64,000 bases of DNA from Bacteroidales bacterium (GTDB taxonomy: Bacteria > Bacteroidota > Bacteroidia > Bacteroidales > F082). Shown piece by piece: positions 1 through 8,337 of the stretch. The stretch is from positions 1 through 64,000 of the forward strand of contig JAKIVD010000016.1 in the NCBI GenBank assembly GCA_021647205.1, given 5' to 3'. The first letter of the stretch is position 1. Every line of letters begins with the position of its first letter. The notes under the pieces are model-generated. The model was not told the origin of the DNA and did no database searches. It saw only the letters and a program-made list of their open reading frames with translations. The translations under genes and the position numbers were made by a program.

Positions 1-139
1 CCTAATAGCTTTGATAATCAACTCTAAATCAGACTTAAACAGAAATATTGTCAGCTCGCAGCATTATTAAACCCATCTCATATCGACTTTTTGGTGTAAT
101 TTTGAGTTTATGAATTATTCAGGCTAGGATGGTGGAACT

Positions 140-173
140 GGAAGCCGGAAGATAGAATTCAGAAGACGGGAGA
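140..173. repeat. Degenerate GGAAG/GAAGACGG purine-rich intergenic tract
   Basis: This short tract, downstream of glyA, is made of variants of a 7-9 base unit such as GGAAGCCGGAAGA and AGAAGACGGGAGA. Similar tracts occur at 17422-17453 and, on the other strand, at 63139-63175. All three are intergenic. No function can be read from the sequence. Nothing else coding is seen in positions 1-307. Confidence 0.45.
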
Positions 174-247
174 AATTCCCCTTTCACAGGTTGGGCAGCC
201 CGTCGCGGATGTCCGAAGTCCAGAGGGTTTCAAACCGGAACCCAAAA

Positions 248-290
248 GTCCGACAGTCCGACAGTCCAACAATCTAATACTCTAACAGTC
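248..290. repeat. Degenerate 8-bp tandem repeat, about 5 copies
   Basis: The sequence divides into GTCCGACA, GTCCGACA, GTCCAACA, ATCTAATA, CTCTAACA and a partial GTC. The first two copies are identical and the later ones decay. It lies just downstream of the glyA stop on the glyA strand. It is too short and lacks the spacers of a CRISPR array. The copies are imprecise, so recent slippage is unlikely to explain all of it. Confidence 0.6.
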
Positions 291-307
291 AGCAAGCCCC
301 TCTTCTT

Positions 308-1588
308 TTAATACCCGAACAATGGAAACTCCTGCATCATTTTATTGACACGTTTTTTCACTGAGGCCAGCGCTGCTTCACGCTCAATATTACTGATGAC
401 TTCGTCTATCAATGCGACGATGGGTTCCATGTGTTCTTCTTTCAGTCCGCGGGTGGTGATAGCCGGTGTGCCCACTCTTAAACCGCTGGTCTGGAAAGGC
501 GAGCGGCTGTCGAATGGTACCATGTTTTTGTTGATGGTAATATCAGCTTTCACGAGGGTATTTTCCACCACCTTTCCTGTGATGTCAGGGAACTTACTGC
601 GCAGGTCAATCAGCATCAGGTGATTGTCAGTGCCGTCCGAAATTACTTTGTAACCTCTGTTAACAAAAGCTTTCGACATCACTGCTGCATTTTTCTTGAC
701 TTGCAGGATGTACTCAAAATAGCTGTCGGTAAGTGCTTCGCCGAAGGCGACGGCCTTTGCTGCAATTACGTGTTCCAGTGGTCCGCCCTGTATACCCGGG
801 AAGACGGCGGAGTTCAGCACAGTTGACATCATTTTTGTAACACCTTTCGGGGTTTTCAAACCCCAGGGGTTTTCAAAGTCTTTGCCCATCAGAATCATAC
901 CGCCACGTGGCCCGCGCAGGGTTTTGTGGGTTGTGGTTGTTACAATGTGGCAATGTTCGATGGGGTCATTTAAAATACCCTTGGCAATCAGGCCGGCAGG
1001 GTGTGCAATGTCGGCCATCAAAATGGCACCGATGCTGTCGGCAATATTGCGCATGCGCGAATAGTCCCAATCGCGGGAATAGGCCGATGCCCCGGCAATA
1101 ATCATTTTCGGTTTGTCTTTTTTGGCCAGATGTTCCATTTCGTCGTAATCCACTGTGCCGGTTTCTTCCTTCACTTTGTAGGCGATGGGGTTGTACAATA
1201 TACCTGAAGAATTCACAAAAGAACCGTGAGATAAGTGCCCGCCATGCGAAAGGTCCAGTCCCATGAAAGTATCCCCCGGTTTCAGACAGGCCAGCAAAAC
1301 GGCCATATTGGCCTGTGCGCCGGAATGAGGTTGTACGTTGGCGTAGTTGGCGTCAAACAATTCACAAGCGCGGTCGATGGCCAGTTGTTCACTTTGGTCA
1401 ACTACTTCACAGCCCCCGTAATATCTTTTTCCGGGATAGCCCTCGGCATATTTGTTGGTCATTACCGAGCCCATGGCCTCCATTACCTGCCCGCTCACAA
1501 AGTTCTCAGAAGCAATTAATTCGATGCCGTGTGTCTGGCGTTCCTTTTCCTGTTGTATCAGGTCAAATATTTTTTTGTCTCTTTCCAT
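308..1588 (-). CDS. glyA: Serine hydroxymethyltransferase
   Basis: This cytosolic PLP enzyme interconverts serine plus tetrahydrofolate and glycine plus 5,10-methylene-tetrahydrofolate, the main source of one-carbon units. The 426-residue length is normal for bacterial GlyA. The PLP lysine is K222 in the run [14 protein letters not shown]. The substrate-binding N-terminal signature (ELIASENF, residues 23-30) and [13 protein letters not shown] (47-59) are intact. The gene stands alone, divergent from the M16 peptidase genes. A TAnnTTTG promoter box lies about 34 bases upstream of the start. The folC gene elsewhere in the window belongs to the same folate metabolism but is not linked. Confidence 0.98.
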   Translation of the reverse strand: MERDKKIFDLIQQEKERQTHGIELIASENFVSGQVMEAMGSVMTNKYAEGYPGKRYYGGCEVVDQSEQLAIDRACELFDANYANVQPHSGAQANMAVLLACLKPGDTFMGLDLSHGGHLSHGSFVNSSGILYNPIAYKVKEETGTVDYDEMEHLAKKDKPKMIIAGASAYSRDWDYSRMRNIADSIGAILMADIAHPAGLIAKGILNDPIEHCHIVTTTTHKTLRGPRGGMILMGKDFENPWGLKTPKGVTKMMSTVLNSAVFPGIQGGPLEHVIAAKAVAFGEALTDSYFEYILQVKKNAAVMSKAFVNRGYKVISDGTDNHLMLIDLRSKFPDITGKVVENTLVKADITINKNMVPFDSRSPFQTSGLRVGTPAITTRGLKEEHMEPIVALIDEVISNIEREAALASVKKRVNKMMQEFPLFGY

Positions 1589-1621
1589 TTCTCGACGGTT
1601 TTATGTTTTAAAGGGAAAGCG

Positions 1622-1629
1622 CAAAAGTA
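1622..1629 (-). promoter_or_regulatory. Putative -7 promoter box of glyA (TACTTTTG)
   Basis: On the minus strand this reads TACTTTTG, a full match to the Bacteroidota -7 consensus TAnnTTTG, 33 bases upstream of the glyA start. No clear TTTG -33 element is present at the usual spacing, so the call rests on the -7 box and its position. Confidence 0.45.
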
Positions 1630-1743
1630 TTAATATTTTGTGGCTCATTGTTGATTGAATGGAAGGAAAGCTTGCTCATCAATCAACAAAGCGTTTATTC
1701 CAGCTATACAATCTCTTTTGGATGCACCCATATAATAAAAACC

Positions 1744-1773
1744 TTTGTCATTGAGTTATGATTGTTAAGTTTG
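1744..1773 (+). promoter_or_regulatory. Putative promoter of the M16 peptidase operon (TTTG-N18-TAAGTTTG)
   Basis: TTTG at 1744-1747 and TAAGTTTG at 1766-1773 are separated by 18 bases, close to the Bacteroidota primary sigma factor consensus TTTG-N19-TAnnTTTG. The predicted start of transcription is near 1780, leaving a leader of about 140 bases before the peptidase start at 1924. The rest of the 1589-1923 gap shows no gene. Confidence 0.5.
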
Positions 1774-1923
1774 CAGGCTGGCTGAAAGATTGAGACGGGA
1801 ACTAAGACCTTCCAGCGTCCGTTCGGACCCGGAAGAGGCTGAATTAATGTCAAAACTTAAGACCTGAAGACGAGGCAAAACGGAAAACTGTCAGATGACA
1901 ACTTTCCGGCTGACAAATAAGAA

Positions 1924-3168
1924 ATGGTAAAATACGATAAATTCATATTGAAGAACGGGCTGACGGTACTGGTTCATTACGACCGCAACACACCGATGAC
2001 CGCCATGAACCTGATCTACAAAGTGGGCTCGAGGGACGAGCATCCCGACAAGACCGGTTTTGCCCATTTGTTCGAGCACCTGATGTTTGGCGGCTCGCTC
2101 AATATTCCTAAATTTGACGAACCCCTGCAAAAAGCCGGTGGCGAAAACAATGCTTTTACCAACAGCGACTTTACAGATTATTACCTGACCATCCCGACCA
2201 ATAACCTGGAGACGGCTTTTTGGCTGGAGTCAGACCGCATGCTGTCGCTGGCATTCACACAAAAAAGTCTGGAGGTGCAGCGGCAGGTGGTCATTGAAGA
2301 ATTTAAACAAAACTACCTCAACCAGCCTTATGGCGATGTGTACCTGCTGCTTAAGCCACTGGCATACAAAAAACACCCTTACCGCTGGAACACCATCGGG
2401 AAGGAAGTGGGCCACATCCGGAATGCCGGCATGGCGGATGTGAAAGCTTTTTATGAGAAATATTATCGGCCCGACAACGCAATATTAAGTATTGCGGGAA
2501 AGGTAACTACAAAACAAATTGAAGCGCTGGCCGTTAAGTGGTTCGGGCCTATCCCGGCAGGAAAACAACAGCCAAATACGTACACAAGCGAACCGGAGCA
2601 GGCAGGCGAACGGAAGCTTACCGTTGAACGCCCCGTTCCGCAAAATGCCATTTACCTCGCCTGGCACATGCCCCCCCGGACAGACCGGCGGTTTTATCAT
2701 TACGATCTGATTTCCGACATCCTTTCCAATGGTAATTCATCACGCCTTTACCAAACCCTGGTGAAAAAGGAACGCTTGTTTTCCGATATTAATGCCTTTG
2801 TAACGGGCGACCTGGACAATGGGCTTTTTATTGTCTCCGGAAAACTGATTAACGGTACAACAAGCCCCGAAGCTACCGATGCCATTCAGAAACAACTCGA
2901 CTTGATGGCCAAAGAAATGGTGCAGGAGGACGAATTGCAAAAAGTGAAAAATAAAATTGAGTCAAACCTCATCTTCTCTAAAATTTCGGTGCTTAACAAA
3001 GCCTTAAACCTGGGCTATTACGAAATGCTTGGTGATGCTGCTCGTCTGAACTCAGAAATTGAAAACTACCGGAAGGTAAGCAGCCGTCAAATCAGGGAAG
3101 AGGCTGCGCAATTATTTACACAAAAAAAAAGAAATACCCTGTTTTACCGGGCGAAAAAGAACAATTAA
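1924..3168 (+). CDS. M16 family zinc metallopeptidase (active-type subunit)
   Basis: This is a pitrilysin/insulinase-family peptidase of 414 residues, the half-length form that usually pairs with a second M16 subunit. The inverted zinc motif HxxEH is present as H48-L-F-E51-H52. A glutamate in the VVIEEF segment (E125 or E126) is the probable third ligand. No signal peptide is visible, so a cytosolic location is expected. The next gene downstream encodes an M16 protein without the zinc motif, as in bacterial alpha/beta M16 pairs where one subunit is catalytic and the other completes the chamber. Substrates are unknown; peptide or signal-peptide clearance is typical of the family. A good promoter match lies upstream. 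Confidence 0.93.
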   Translation: MVKYDKFILKNGLTVLVHYDRNTPMTAMNLIYKVGSRDEHPDKTGFAHLFEHLMFGGSLNIPKFDEPLQKAGGENNAFTNSDFTDYYLTIPTNNLETAFWLESDRMLSLAFTQKSLEVQRQVVIEEFKQNYLNQPYGDVYLLLKPLAYKKHPYRWNTIGKEVGHIRNAGMADVKAFYEKYYRPDNAILSIAGKVTTKQIEALAVKWFGPIPAGKQQPNTYTSEPEQAGERKLTVERPVPQNAIYLAWHMPPRTDRRFYHYDLISDILSNGNSSRLYQTLVKKERLFSDINAFVTGDLDNGLFIVSGKLINGTTSPEATDAIQKQLDLMAKEMVQEDELQKVKNKIESNLIFSKISVLNKALNLGYYEMLGDAARLNSEIENYRKVSSRQIREEAAQLFTQKKRNTLFYRAKKNN

Positions 3169-3324
3169 GTTCCGTCTGGTTACAGATAAACCTTTCAGAA
3201 ATAAAACAATGAATGACGGATAAGCACCAAACAAAGTAAATGACCAAATGCAGAAACAGTTTTGAGCTTTTTGCTTACTGTTCGGATGTTTATTTTTAAT
3301 CTGGTATCAGGGATTTGATTTTTT

Positions 3325-4641
3325 ATGTTCAATATGCTCAACAGAACCGAAATACCCAACCTTGGCAAAGCTGCACCGCTTGAATTGAGGGAGCCGGAAT
3401 GCCTGACCCTTGCCAATGGCATGGAGGTTTATGTCATTGATATTGATGAGGTGGCGGTAACACGCGTCGATCTGGTACTCCGGGCGGGTTCGGTACACCA
3501 GGATAAAAAACTGGTGGCCGACACGGTGAGCAGCCTGCTTCGCGAAGGCACGAAAACCCTGAACTCTTCGCAATTGGCCGAAAAACTGGATTACCACGGT
3601 GCATTTTTTGATGTGAATGTGACCAAAGACACTACCGCACTGACCCTCTATACCCTCACTAAGCACCTTCCCGACCTGTTGCCCGTGATGGGGGAAATGC
3701 TCAGGGATGCCGTTTTTCCTGAGGAAGAACTGAATATCCACCTTGAACGCCGGCGACAGGAGTTCCTGGTGAACATCGAAAAAGTGCGCTACAAAGCCTC
3801 ACTCGAATTCAACCAACTGGTTTTTGGGAAAAATACGGCTTACGGACAGGTGCCTGAAGCACTTGACTTTGACCGCCTCAACAGGGCTGACCTGCTGGAT
3901 TTTTACAAGGAATATTATGTGCCCGAGAAATCATATTGTATCCTCAGCGGGACGGTGGACGAATCGGTTAAATCGCTGGTAGAATCTCATTTCGGAAGTG
4001 GCTGGCAACAGGGCAACCGCATGGAACAGACCCGCTTGAATTACTCGACCGTCGATCCCCTGAAAGCTCAGTTTGTCGAAAAAAAGGGAAGTATGCAGTC
4101 TGCCATTCGGGTCGGACGGCAAATGGTCGGTAAACTGCATCCCGATTATAACCGTTTTATATTGCTGAACACCATCCTCGGTGGCTATTTCGGCTCCCGC
4201 CTGATGTCGAACCTCCGCGAAGACAAAGGTTTTACCTATGGGGTGAGTTCGTTTGTCGCCAACTACCGGCACAGCGGCTACTTTTCGATTGCTACCGAAG
4301 TCAATGCCGAACATACCCGGGCGGCCCTCGACGAGATTGATAAGGAAATCCGGAGGCTGCGGGAAAATCGGGTGGGCGATGAAGAACTGGGCCTGGTCAA
4401 AAACTATATTTATGGTACTTTTTTGCGAAACTTTGACGGGCCATTCGCCCTGGCAGAAAGGTTTAGGGCAGTCAGGGACTTCGGGCTCGGATTCGACTTC
4501 TACCGCAAAAGCCTGGAGGAGATTTTAACAACCAATGCGACCGATTTGATTGAAACGGCTGACAAATACCTGCAGGCCGATGATTTGTACCAGCTTGTTG
4601 TAGGGGAAATGGGGGAAGGAGTCGTGAATAGCAACAAATGA
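3325..4641 (+). CDS. M16 family peptidase-like protein (non-catalytic subunit)
   Basis: This 438-residue M16-fold protein aligns with the family (FDRLNRADLLDFYKEYYVPE; SNLREDKGFTYGVSS). It has no HxxEH zinc motif: the equivalent region reads VADTVSSLLREGT. It does keep the C-terminal R-EDKGFTYG segment that binds substrate in the partner subunit of heterodimers. It follows the zinc-containing M16 gene after 156 bases and is probably co-transcribed with it. No signal peptide is visible. The likely role is the structural and substrate-gripping half of a heterodimeric M16 peptidase. Confidence 0.92.
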   Translation: MFNMLNRTEIPNLGKAAPLELREPECLTLANGMEVYVIDIDEVAVTRVDLVLRAGSVHQDKKLVADTVSSLLREGTKTLNSSQLAEKLDYHGAFFDVNVTKDTTALTLYTLTKHLPDLLPVMGEMLRDAVFPEEELNIHLERRRQEFLVNIEKVRYKASLEFNQLVFGKNTAYGQVPEALDFDRLNRADLLDFYKEYYVPEKSYCILSGTVDESVKSLVESHFGSGWQQGNRMEQTRLNYSTVDPLKAQFVEKKGSMQSAIRVGRQMVGKLHPDYNRFILLNTILGGYFGSRLMSNLREDKGFTYGVSSFVANYRHSGYFSIATEVNAEHTRAALDEIDKEIRRLRENRVGDEELGLVKNYIYGTFLRNFDGPFALAERFRAVRDFGLGFDFYRKSLEEILTTNATDLIETADKYLQADDLYQLVVGEMGEGVVNSNK

Positions 4642-4644
4642 CAA

Positions 4645-6738
4645 ATGGCTAAGTCAGGGGTGCTACGGGGCAAAATTTATGGAGCTAATTTTAGGTTTTG
4701 GGCATACATTCATAAAACATTGAAAAAAAAGTCTTGGTATCTTTTTGTATTTATGCTGACGTTTTCAGCAACTGCTGTGGCACAGGAACCTGCCGTCTTT
4801 ACCTGTGTTCAGGTCAACGAAGACGGGAGTACAACCCTTTGGTTTAAGGCCCCGCCCGATGCCGCCATTGTGGAGAAGTACCTGATTTACTTTTCGCCCA
4901 ACGGAGGTGTGTTCGTAAAAGTTGATTCCGTTGCCGGCGGGCCTGCGGGAAATATTTCATATACGCACCTCAACGCACTGGCCAATACCGGTTCGCGTTA
5001 TTATTACATCGAAACGGTTTTCAGCGCCAATTCTTTTTTATCGCAGACCTTGCAGTCCATATTCCTTCAGCTCGATAACAATGCACCCAGCTTTAACCAG
5101 GCCGATTTGTTCTGGAATGCTGTCGGAAACCCGCTTCCCGAAGGTTCTTCCCCCTTTTATAGTATTTACTGGGATTATCCTGCCGGTGCGTGGACCCTTG
5201 TGGATTCGGTGGCTGACACCGACAGGTATTCCATGCCTGTTGTTGTGTGCGACGATTCGATCAATTTTAAGGTTGAAATTAAAAACCTGAACGGCTGTTC
5301 CTCGGTTTCCAACCTGAAGGGGGCGCGATTCAAAAATATGGACGAACCCGACATCCCGCTCATCGATTCCATCAGTGTGGATGCCAACGAGCACCTTGTG
5401 TTAGGCTGGGAACCCGTCCCCAGTGCAGCTGCTTACATCATTTACCGCTGGGAGTCCATCTGGAAACCCATCGACACGGTAACAGGCCTCAACAATACAT
5501 TTTATACCGATACCATTCCCAATGCCTGCAAAGAAAATATCGCCTATTCCGTGGCTACCATCGATACCTGCGGCAGCAGTGGGCCAAAGGATGAAAACAA
5601 GCAGCGGCGGAACATGCGCATCGATACCATCCGGTTCAATACCTGTGATGCCTCCATCAGCCTGAACTGGACAAGGTACCGTTTTCCCGACCCGGACGTT
5701 TACGAAATCTGGTTCAGCAAAGACGGGGGTGCTTTTCAGAAAGCGGGTGAAGTGCAGGCAAGCGACAGTGTCTTTATCCATAACAATGTGAGCAATGGGG
5801 TGAGCTATGTGTATTATGTGTACTGCAAATTTGCTACCGGAAGCTCAACAACCTGTCAGAAAGCCATCCAGACTTACGAATACATCGAACCGCAATTTGT
5901 GTACCTGGCCAATGCCGATGTGTTGCCATCCAACGAAATTGAGCTGGCCGCCGAGGTTGACCTGGATATTGTGGCCGGTGCCTGGGAAGTTTACCGCACC
6001 GCTCCCGGAGCTTCTGCTGCGCTGAAAATAGCCACCATCAACCGGACGGAAGTCAACACCAACCCGCTGGTTTATCTTGATGCCGATACTGACCCGTCAG
6101 TTGGCCCGTACAGCTATTTCATTAAAGCACTCGACAGTTGCGGATTCGAAAAACTGGAATCCAATACTTTAAAAACCATCCACCTGACAGGGATAATTGT
6201 GGACGATAAAACCAACAGTTTGCAATGGACCCCTTTTGAGGGTTGGCTTTTTCCGGTGGAAAAATATTACATTTTCAGGATGATGGGCGATCAGGAGCCC
6301 CTGCTTCCCATCGACTCGGTAGATGCGCAGACCTTTTCCTATACCGACGACTATTCTTCCCTGGGAAATGTGGACGGGCGGTTCGTTTATTGGGTACAGG
6401 CAAAAGAAGGTACTTACGGTGTAGGGGAATTGTCCCGCTCAAATCGGCTTCAGTTGTTTTTGGAATCTCAGGTGTATTTTGCCAATGCGTTTAAACCGGG
6501 AGGTGTCAATTCAGTATTCAAACCCATCTTTCGTTTCTTCAGCGGGACTGTTTTTACTTTCCAAATATACAATCGCTGGGGACAGCTTATTTTTGAATCA
6601 ACTGATCCCGAAAAAGGCTGGACGGGGGATGTCAACGGAAAACCTGCTGCCCAGGGTATTTACATTTACCATTTTTCTTACCAGGATGTGTACGGTAAAT
6701 CGGTTGTGATGCGTGGGACGGTGACCTTGCTGAAATAG
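4645..6738 (+). CDS. Exported protein with gliding-motility-associated C-terminal (T9SS type B sorting) domain
   Basis: This is a 697-residue secreted protein. A hydrophobic signal segment (about residues 32-46, ending SATAVAQ) comes before several fibronectin-type beta-sandwich repeats. The C-terminus carries the CHU_C/type B sorting signature: FANAFKPGG, then IYNRWGQLIF, GWTGDVNGKPAAQGIYIY and a final GTVTLLK. That domain sends proteins through the T9SS and anchors them or releases them at the surface. The annotated ATG is 3 bases after the preceding M16 stop. It leaves an unusually long 30-residue leader before the signal peptide. An in-frame TTG at 4720 would give a normal one (LKKKSWYLF...). 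Function beyond a surface or adhesive role is unknown. Confidence 0.88.
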   Translation: MAKSGVLRGKIYGANFRFWAYIHKTLKKKSWYLFVFMLTFSATAVAQEPAVFTCVQVNEDGSTTLWFKAPPDAAIVEKYLIYFSPNGGVFVKVDSVAGGPAGNISYTHLNALANTGSRYYYIETVFSANSFLSQTLQSIFLQLDNNAPSFNQADLFWNAVGNPLPEGSSPFYSIYWDYPAGAWTLVDSVADTDRYSMPVVVCDDSINFKVEIKNLNGCSSVSNLKGARFKNMDEPDIPLIDSISVDANEHLVLGWEPVPSAAAYIIYRWESIWKPIDTVTGLNNTFYTDTIPNACKENIAYSVATIDTCGSSGPKDENKQRRNMRIDTIRFNTCDASISLNWTRYRFPDPDVYEIWFSKDGGAFQKAGEVQASDSVFIHNNVSNGVSYVYYVYCKFATGSSTTCQKAIQTYEYIEPQFVYLANADVLPSNEIELAAEVDLDIVAGAWEVYRTAPGASAALKIATINRTEVNTNPLVYLDADTDPSVGPYSYFIKALDSCGFEKLESNTLKTIHLTGIIVDDKTNSLQWTPFEGWLFPVEKYYIFRMMGDQEPLLPIDSVDAQTFSYTDDYSSLGNVDGRFVYWVQAKEGTYGVGELSRSNRLQLFLESQVYFANAFKPGGVNSVFKPIFRFFSGTVFTFQIYNRWGQLIFESTDPEKGWTGDVNGKPAAQGIYIYHFSYQDVYGKSVVMRGTVTLLK

Positions 6739-6760
6739 CCACTGGTCAGCTCATGAAGAT

Positions 6761-6817
6761 TATACCAATTGTATTTTAACTTATACCAGAGGCGCATGTT
6801 GGTATTTAATTGGTGTA
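6761..6817. repeat. Nested inverted repeats between two (+) genes
   Basis: The outer arms are TATACCAATT (6761-6770) and AATTGGTGTA (6808-6817), pairing with one G-T wobble. Inside them, ATACCA (6783-6788) pairs with TGGTAT (6800-6805). The element sits in the 131-base gap after the type B cargo gene. It may end that transcript, but no T-run follows, so a classical intrinsic terminator is not supported. Confidence 0.4.
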
Positions 6818-6869
6818 GATAAAAAACGTATTTTTGAGTCTGAATAGATTGTGAAAATGAACGCAACCG

Positions 6870-8255
6870 ATGATTACAAGGCTTATTCTTCTGCTTCTTT
6901 GTGCAACCTGCTCAAATCTGACGGCACAGGAACACCTCCAATCCTATACTAAAAAAGACGGGCTGACTTCTTCAGAAATCACGGTAACGCTGGTAGATTC
7001 CAGGGGTGTTGTGTGGCTGGGCACATCCAATGGGTTAACAGCTTTCTCCGCTTCTAAATGGTATGCCATCAAAAACATTGAAGACAAGGAAAGCGGCAAG
7101 CCAAAAGCACTGGGCAGGGTGGAGGTGCTTTTTGAAGACAGTAAAAGGAATTTATGGGTGGGCAGCGCGAACGGGCTTTTTCTTTTCGATGGAAAATCAT
7201 GGACTGCCTTTGAAAAAGAGGATGACAACAATTTTTTGCCCAAAGAATTTATGGAAGACCGACAGGGGAGGATTTGGATAATTTACGAATACATCCTGGA
7301 TGTGAATGCCTCCGTGCAAATGACATTTTCTTTGACCAACGGTATGTTGCACATGTTCAATGGCGAATGCTGGATTAGCTTTAACGACATTCTCGGTGGT
7401 ACGGCACCGGTAGTTCAGGGATATCCGTCAGATTATTTTACCGGCATGCTTCAGGATGAGCAGGGAAATATCTGGCTGGGATCCCTGGAAGGCGCTTTTG
7501 AATTTGACGGCCACAGTTGGCACATTTACAATGAAAATGACTTAAAGAGCGAAAAAGTGATGTTTGTTAAACAAGACCGGCAGGGGAATATCTGGCTCGG
7601 ACTTGACAATGGCCTTGCACGAAGGGAAATGAACGATTGGAAACTCATCAGAAAAAAAGACGGCATGTGCGGAAACACGGTTTACCGCATGCAACAGGAC
7701 AATCAAGACCGTATTTGGGTATTTGTTCGAAATAACCTGAAATTTGCAGGGCTGAATTTATTACTTGATGAAAAATGGAAAAGTTTTACAAAAGATGATT
7801 ACCAGTTGAAGGATGAGGTCGAATCGCTGACAATGTACCATAATGAGGTAATTGCTTTTAGCAGGCATGGATTGTCCGTTTTTAGAAACAATGCCTGGCA
7901 CAGGTATACAAGAAAAGACGGCCTGGCTGACAAGCATTATACCGTCATCCTGAAAGACGGGTATGAGAATGTCTGGCTGGCCGGAGAGACTGCTTTTTAC
8001 CAATTGGTTGGGGACAAATGGGAAGCACGCCTGAAAGCCGAAAACAAATGGGGGGTGAAGTTGATATTTACTGAACAGGGATGCATTTGGCTGGGAACCG
8101 AAAAGCATGGGGTGTACTTATACAGTGAAAACAAATGGAAACATTTTACTGCAGAATCGGGTCTGGCAGATGACCGGATTTCGGCTATTTTTAAGGATAA
8201 AAAAGGGGTGGTCTGGATTGTAAGCAAAACCGGGATTACGCGGGTTTTAAAGTAG
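6870..8255 (+). CDS. Exported two-component-regulator-type beta-propeller protein
   Basis: A signal peptide (residues 1-19, ending SNLTAQ) leads into about nine propeller blades of the Reg_prop type. These are recognised by repeats such as GVVWLGTSNGL, RNLWVGSANGL, GNIWLGSLEGA and GCIWLGTEKHGV, spread over the whole 461 residues. In hybrid two-component systems such blades form the periplasmic sensor. Here no transmembrane helix, YYY domain or histidine kinase follows, and the protein stops at the last blade. It is therefore a stand-alone exported propeller, perhaps a binding or sensing partner. No T9SS sorting domain is present. It has its own intergenic region upstream. Confidence 0.85.
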   Translation: MITRLILLLLCATCSNLTAQEHLQSYTKKDGLTSSEITVTLVDSRGVVWLGTSNGLTAFSASKWYAIKNIEDKESGKPKALGRVEVLFEDSKRNLWVGSANGLFLFDGKSWTAFEKEDDNNFLPKEFMEDRQGRIWIIYEYILDVNASVQMTFSLTNGMLHMFNGECWISFNDILGGTAPVVQGYPSDYFTGMLQDEQGNIWLGSLEGAFEFDGHSWHIYNENDLKSEKVMFVKQDRQGNIWLGLDNGLARREMNDWKLIRKKDGMCGNTVYRMQQDNQDRIWVFVRNNLKFAGLNLLLDEKWKSFTKDDYQLKDEVESLTMYHNEVIAFSRHGLSVFRNNAWHRYTRKDGLADKHYTVILKDGYENVWLAGETAFYQLVGDKWEARLKAENKWGVKLIFTEQGCIWLGTEKHGVYLYSENKWKHFTAESGLADDRISAIFKDKKGVVWIVSKTGITRVLK

Positions 8256-8277
8256 TTTGCCCACTGGGGAGAAATAA

Positions 8278-8308
8278 AAAATGCACTACGGAGAAGCGCA
8301 GTGCATTT
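8278..8308. terminator. Bidirectional terminator hairpin between convergent genes
   Basis: The arms AAATGCACT (8278-8286) and AGTGCATTT (8300-8308) form a perfect 9-bp stem. It is flanked by an A-run (8276-8280) on one side and TTTAT on the other. It lies between the convergent propeller and C1 peptidase genes and could end both transcripts. Confidence 0.65.
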
Positions 8309-8337
8309 ATTGTGAAAGATGCTGGTAAGGTGATGTC

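Noticed and set aside
131-215. tRNA-like start (GGTGGAACTGG) upstream of the repeats
   Set aside because: No cloverleaf can be drawn: matching acceptor and T-arm sequences are missing.
248-290. Short regularly spaced repeats as a possible CRISPR array
   Set aside because: The units are 8 bp, contiguous and degenerate, with no spacers, and no cas genes are present.
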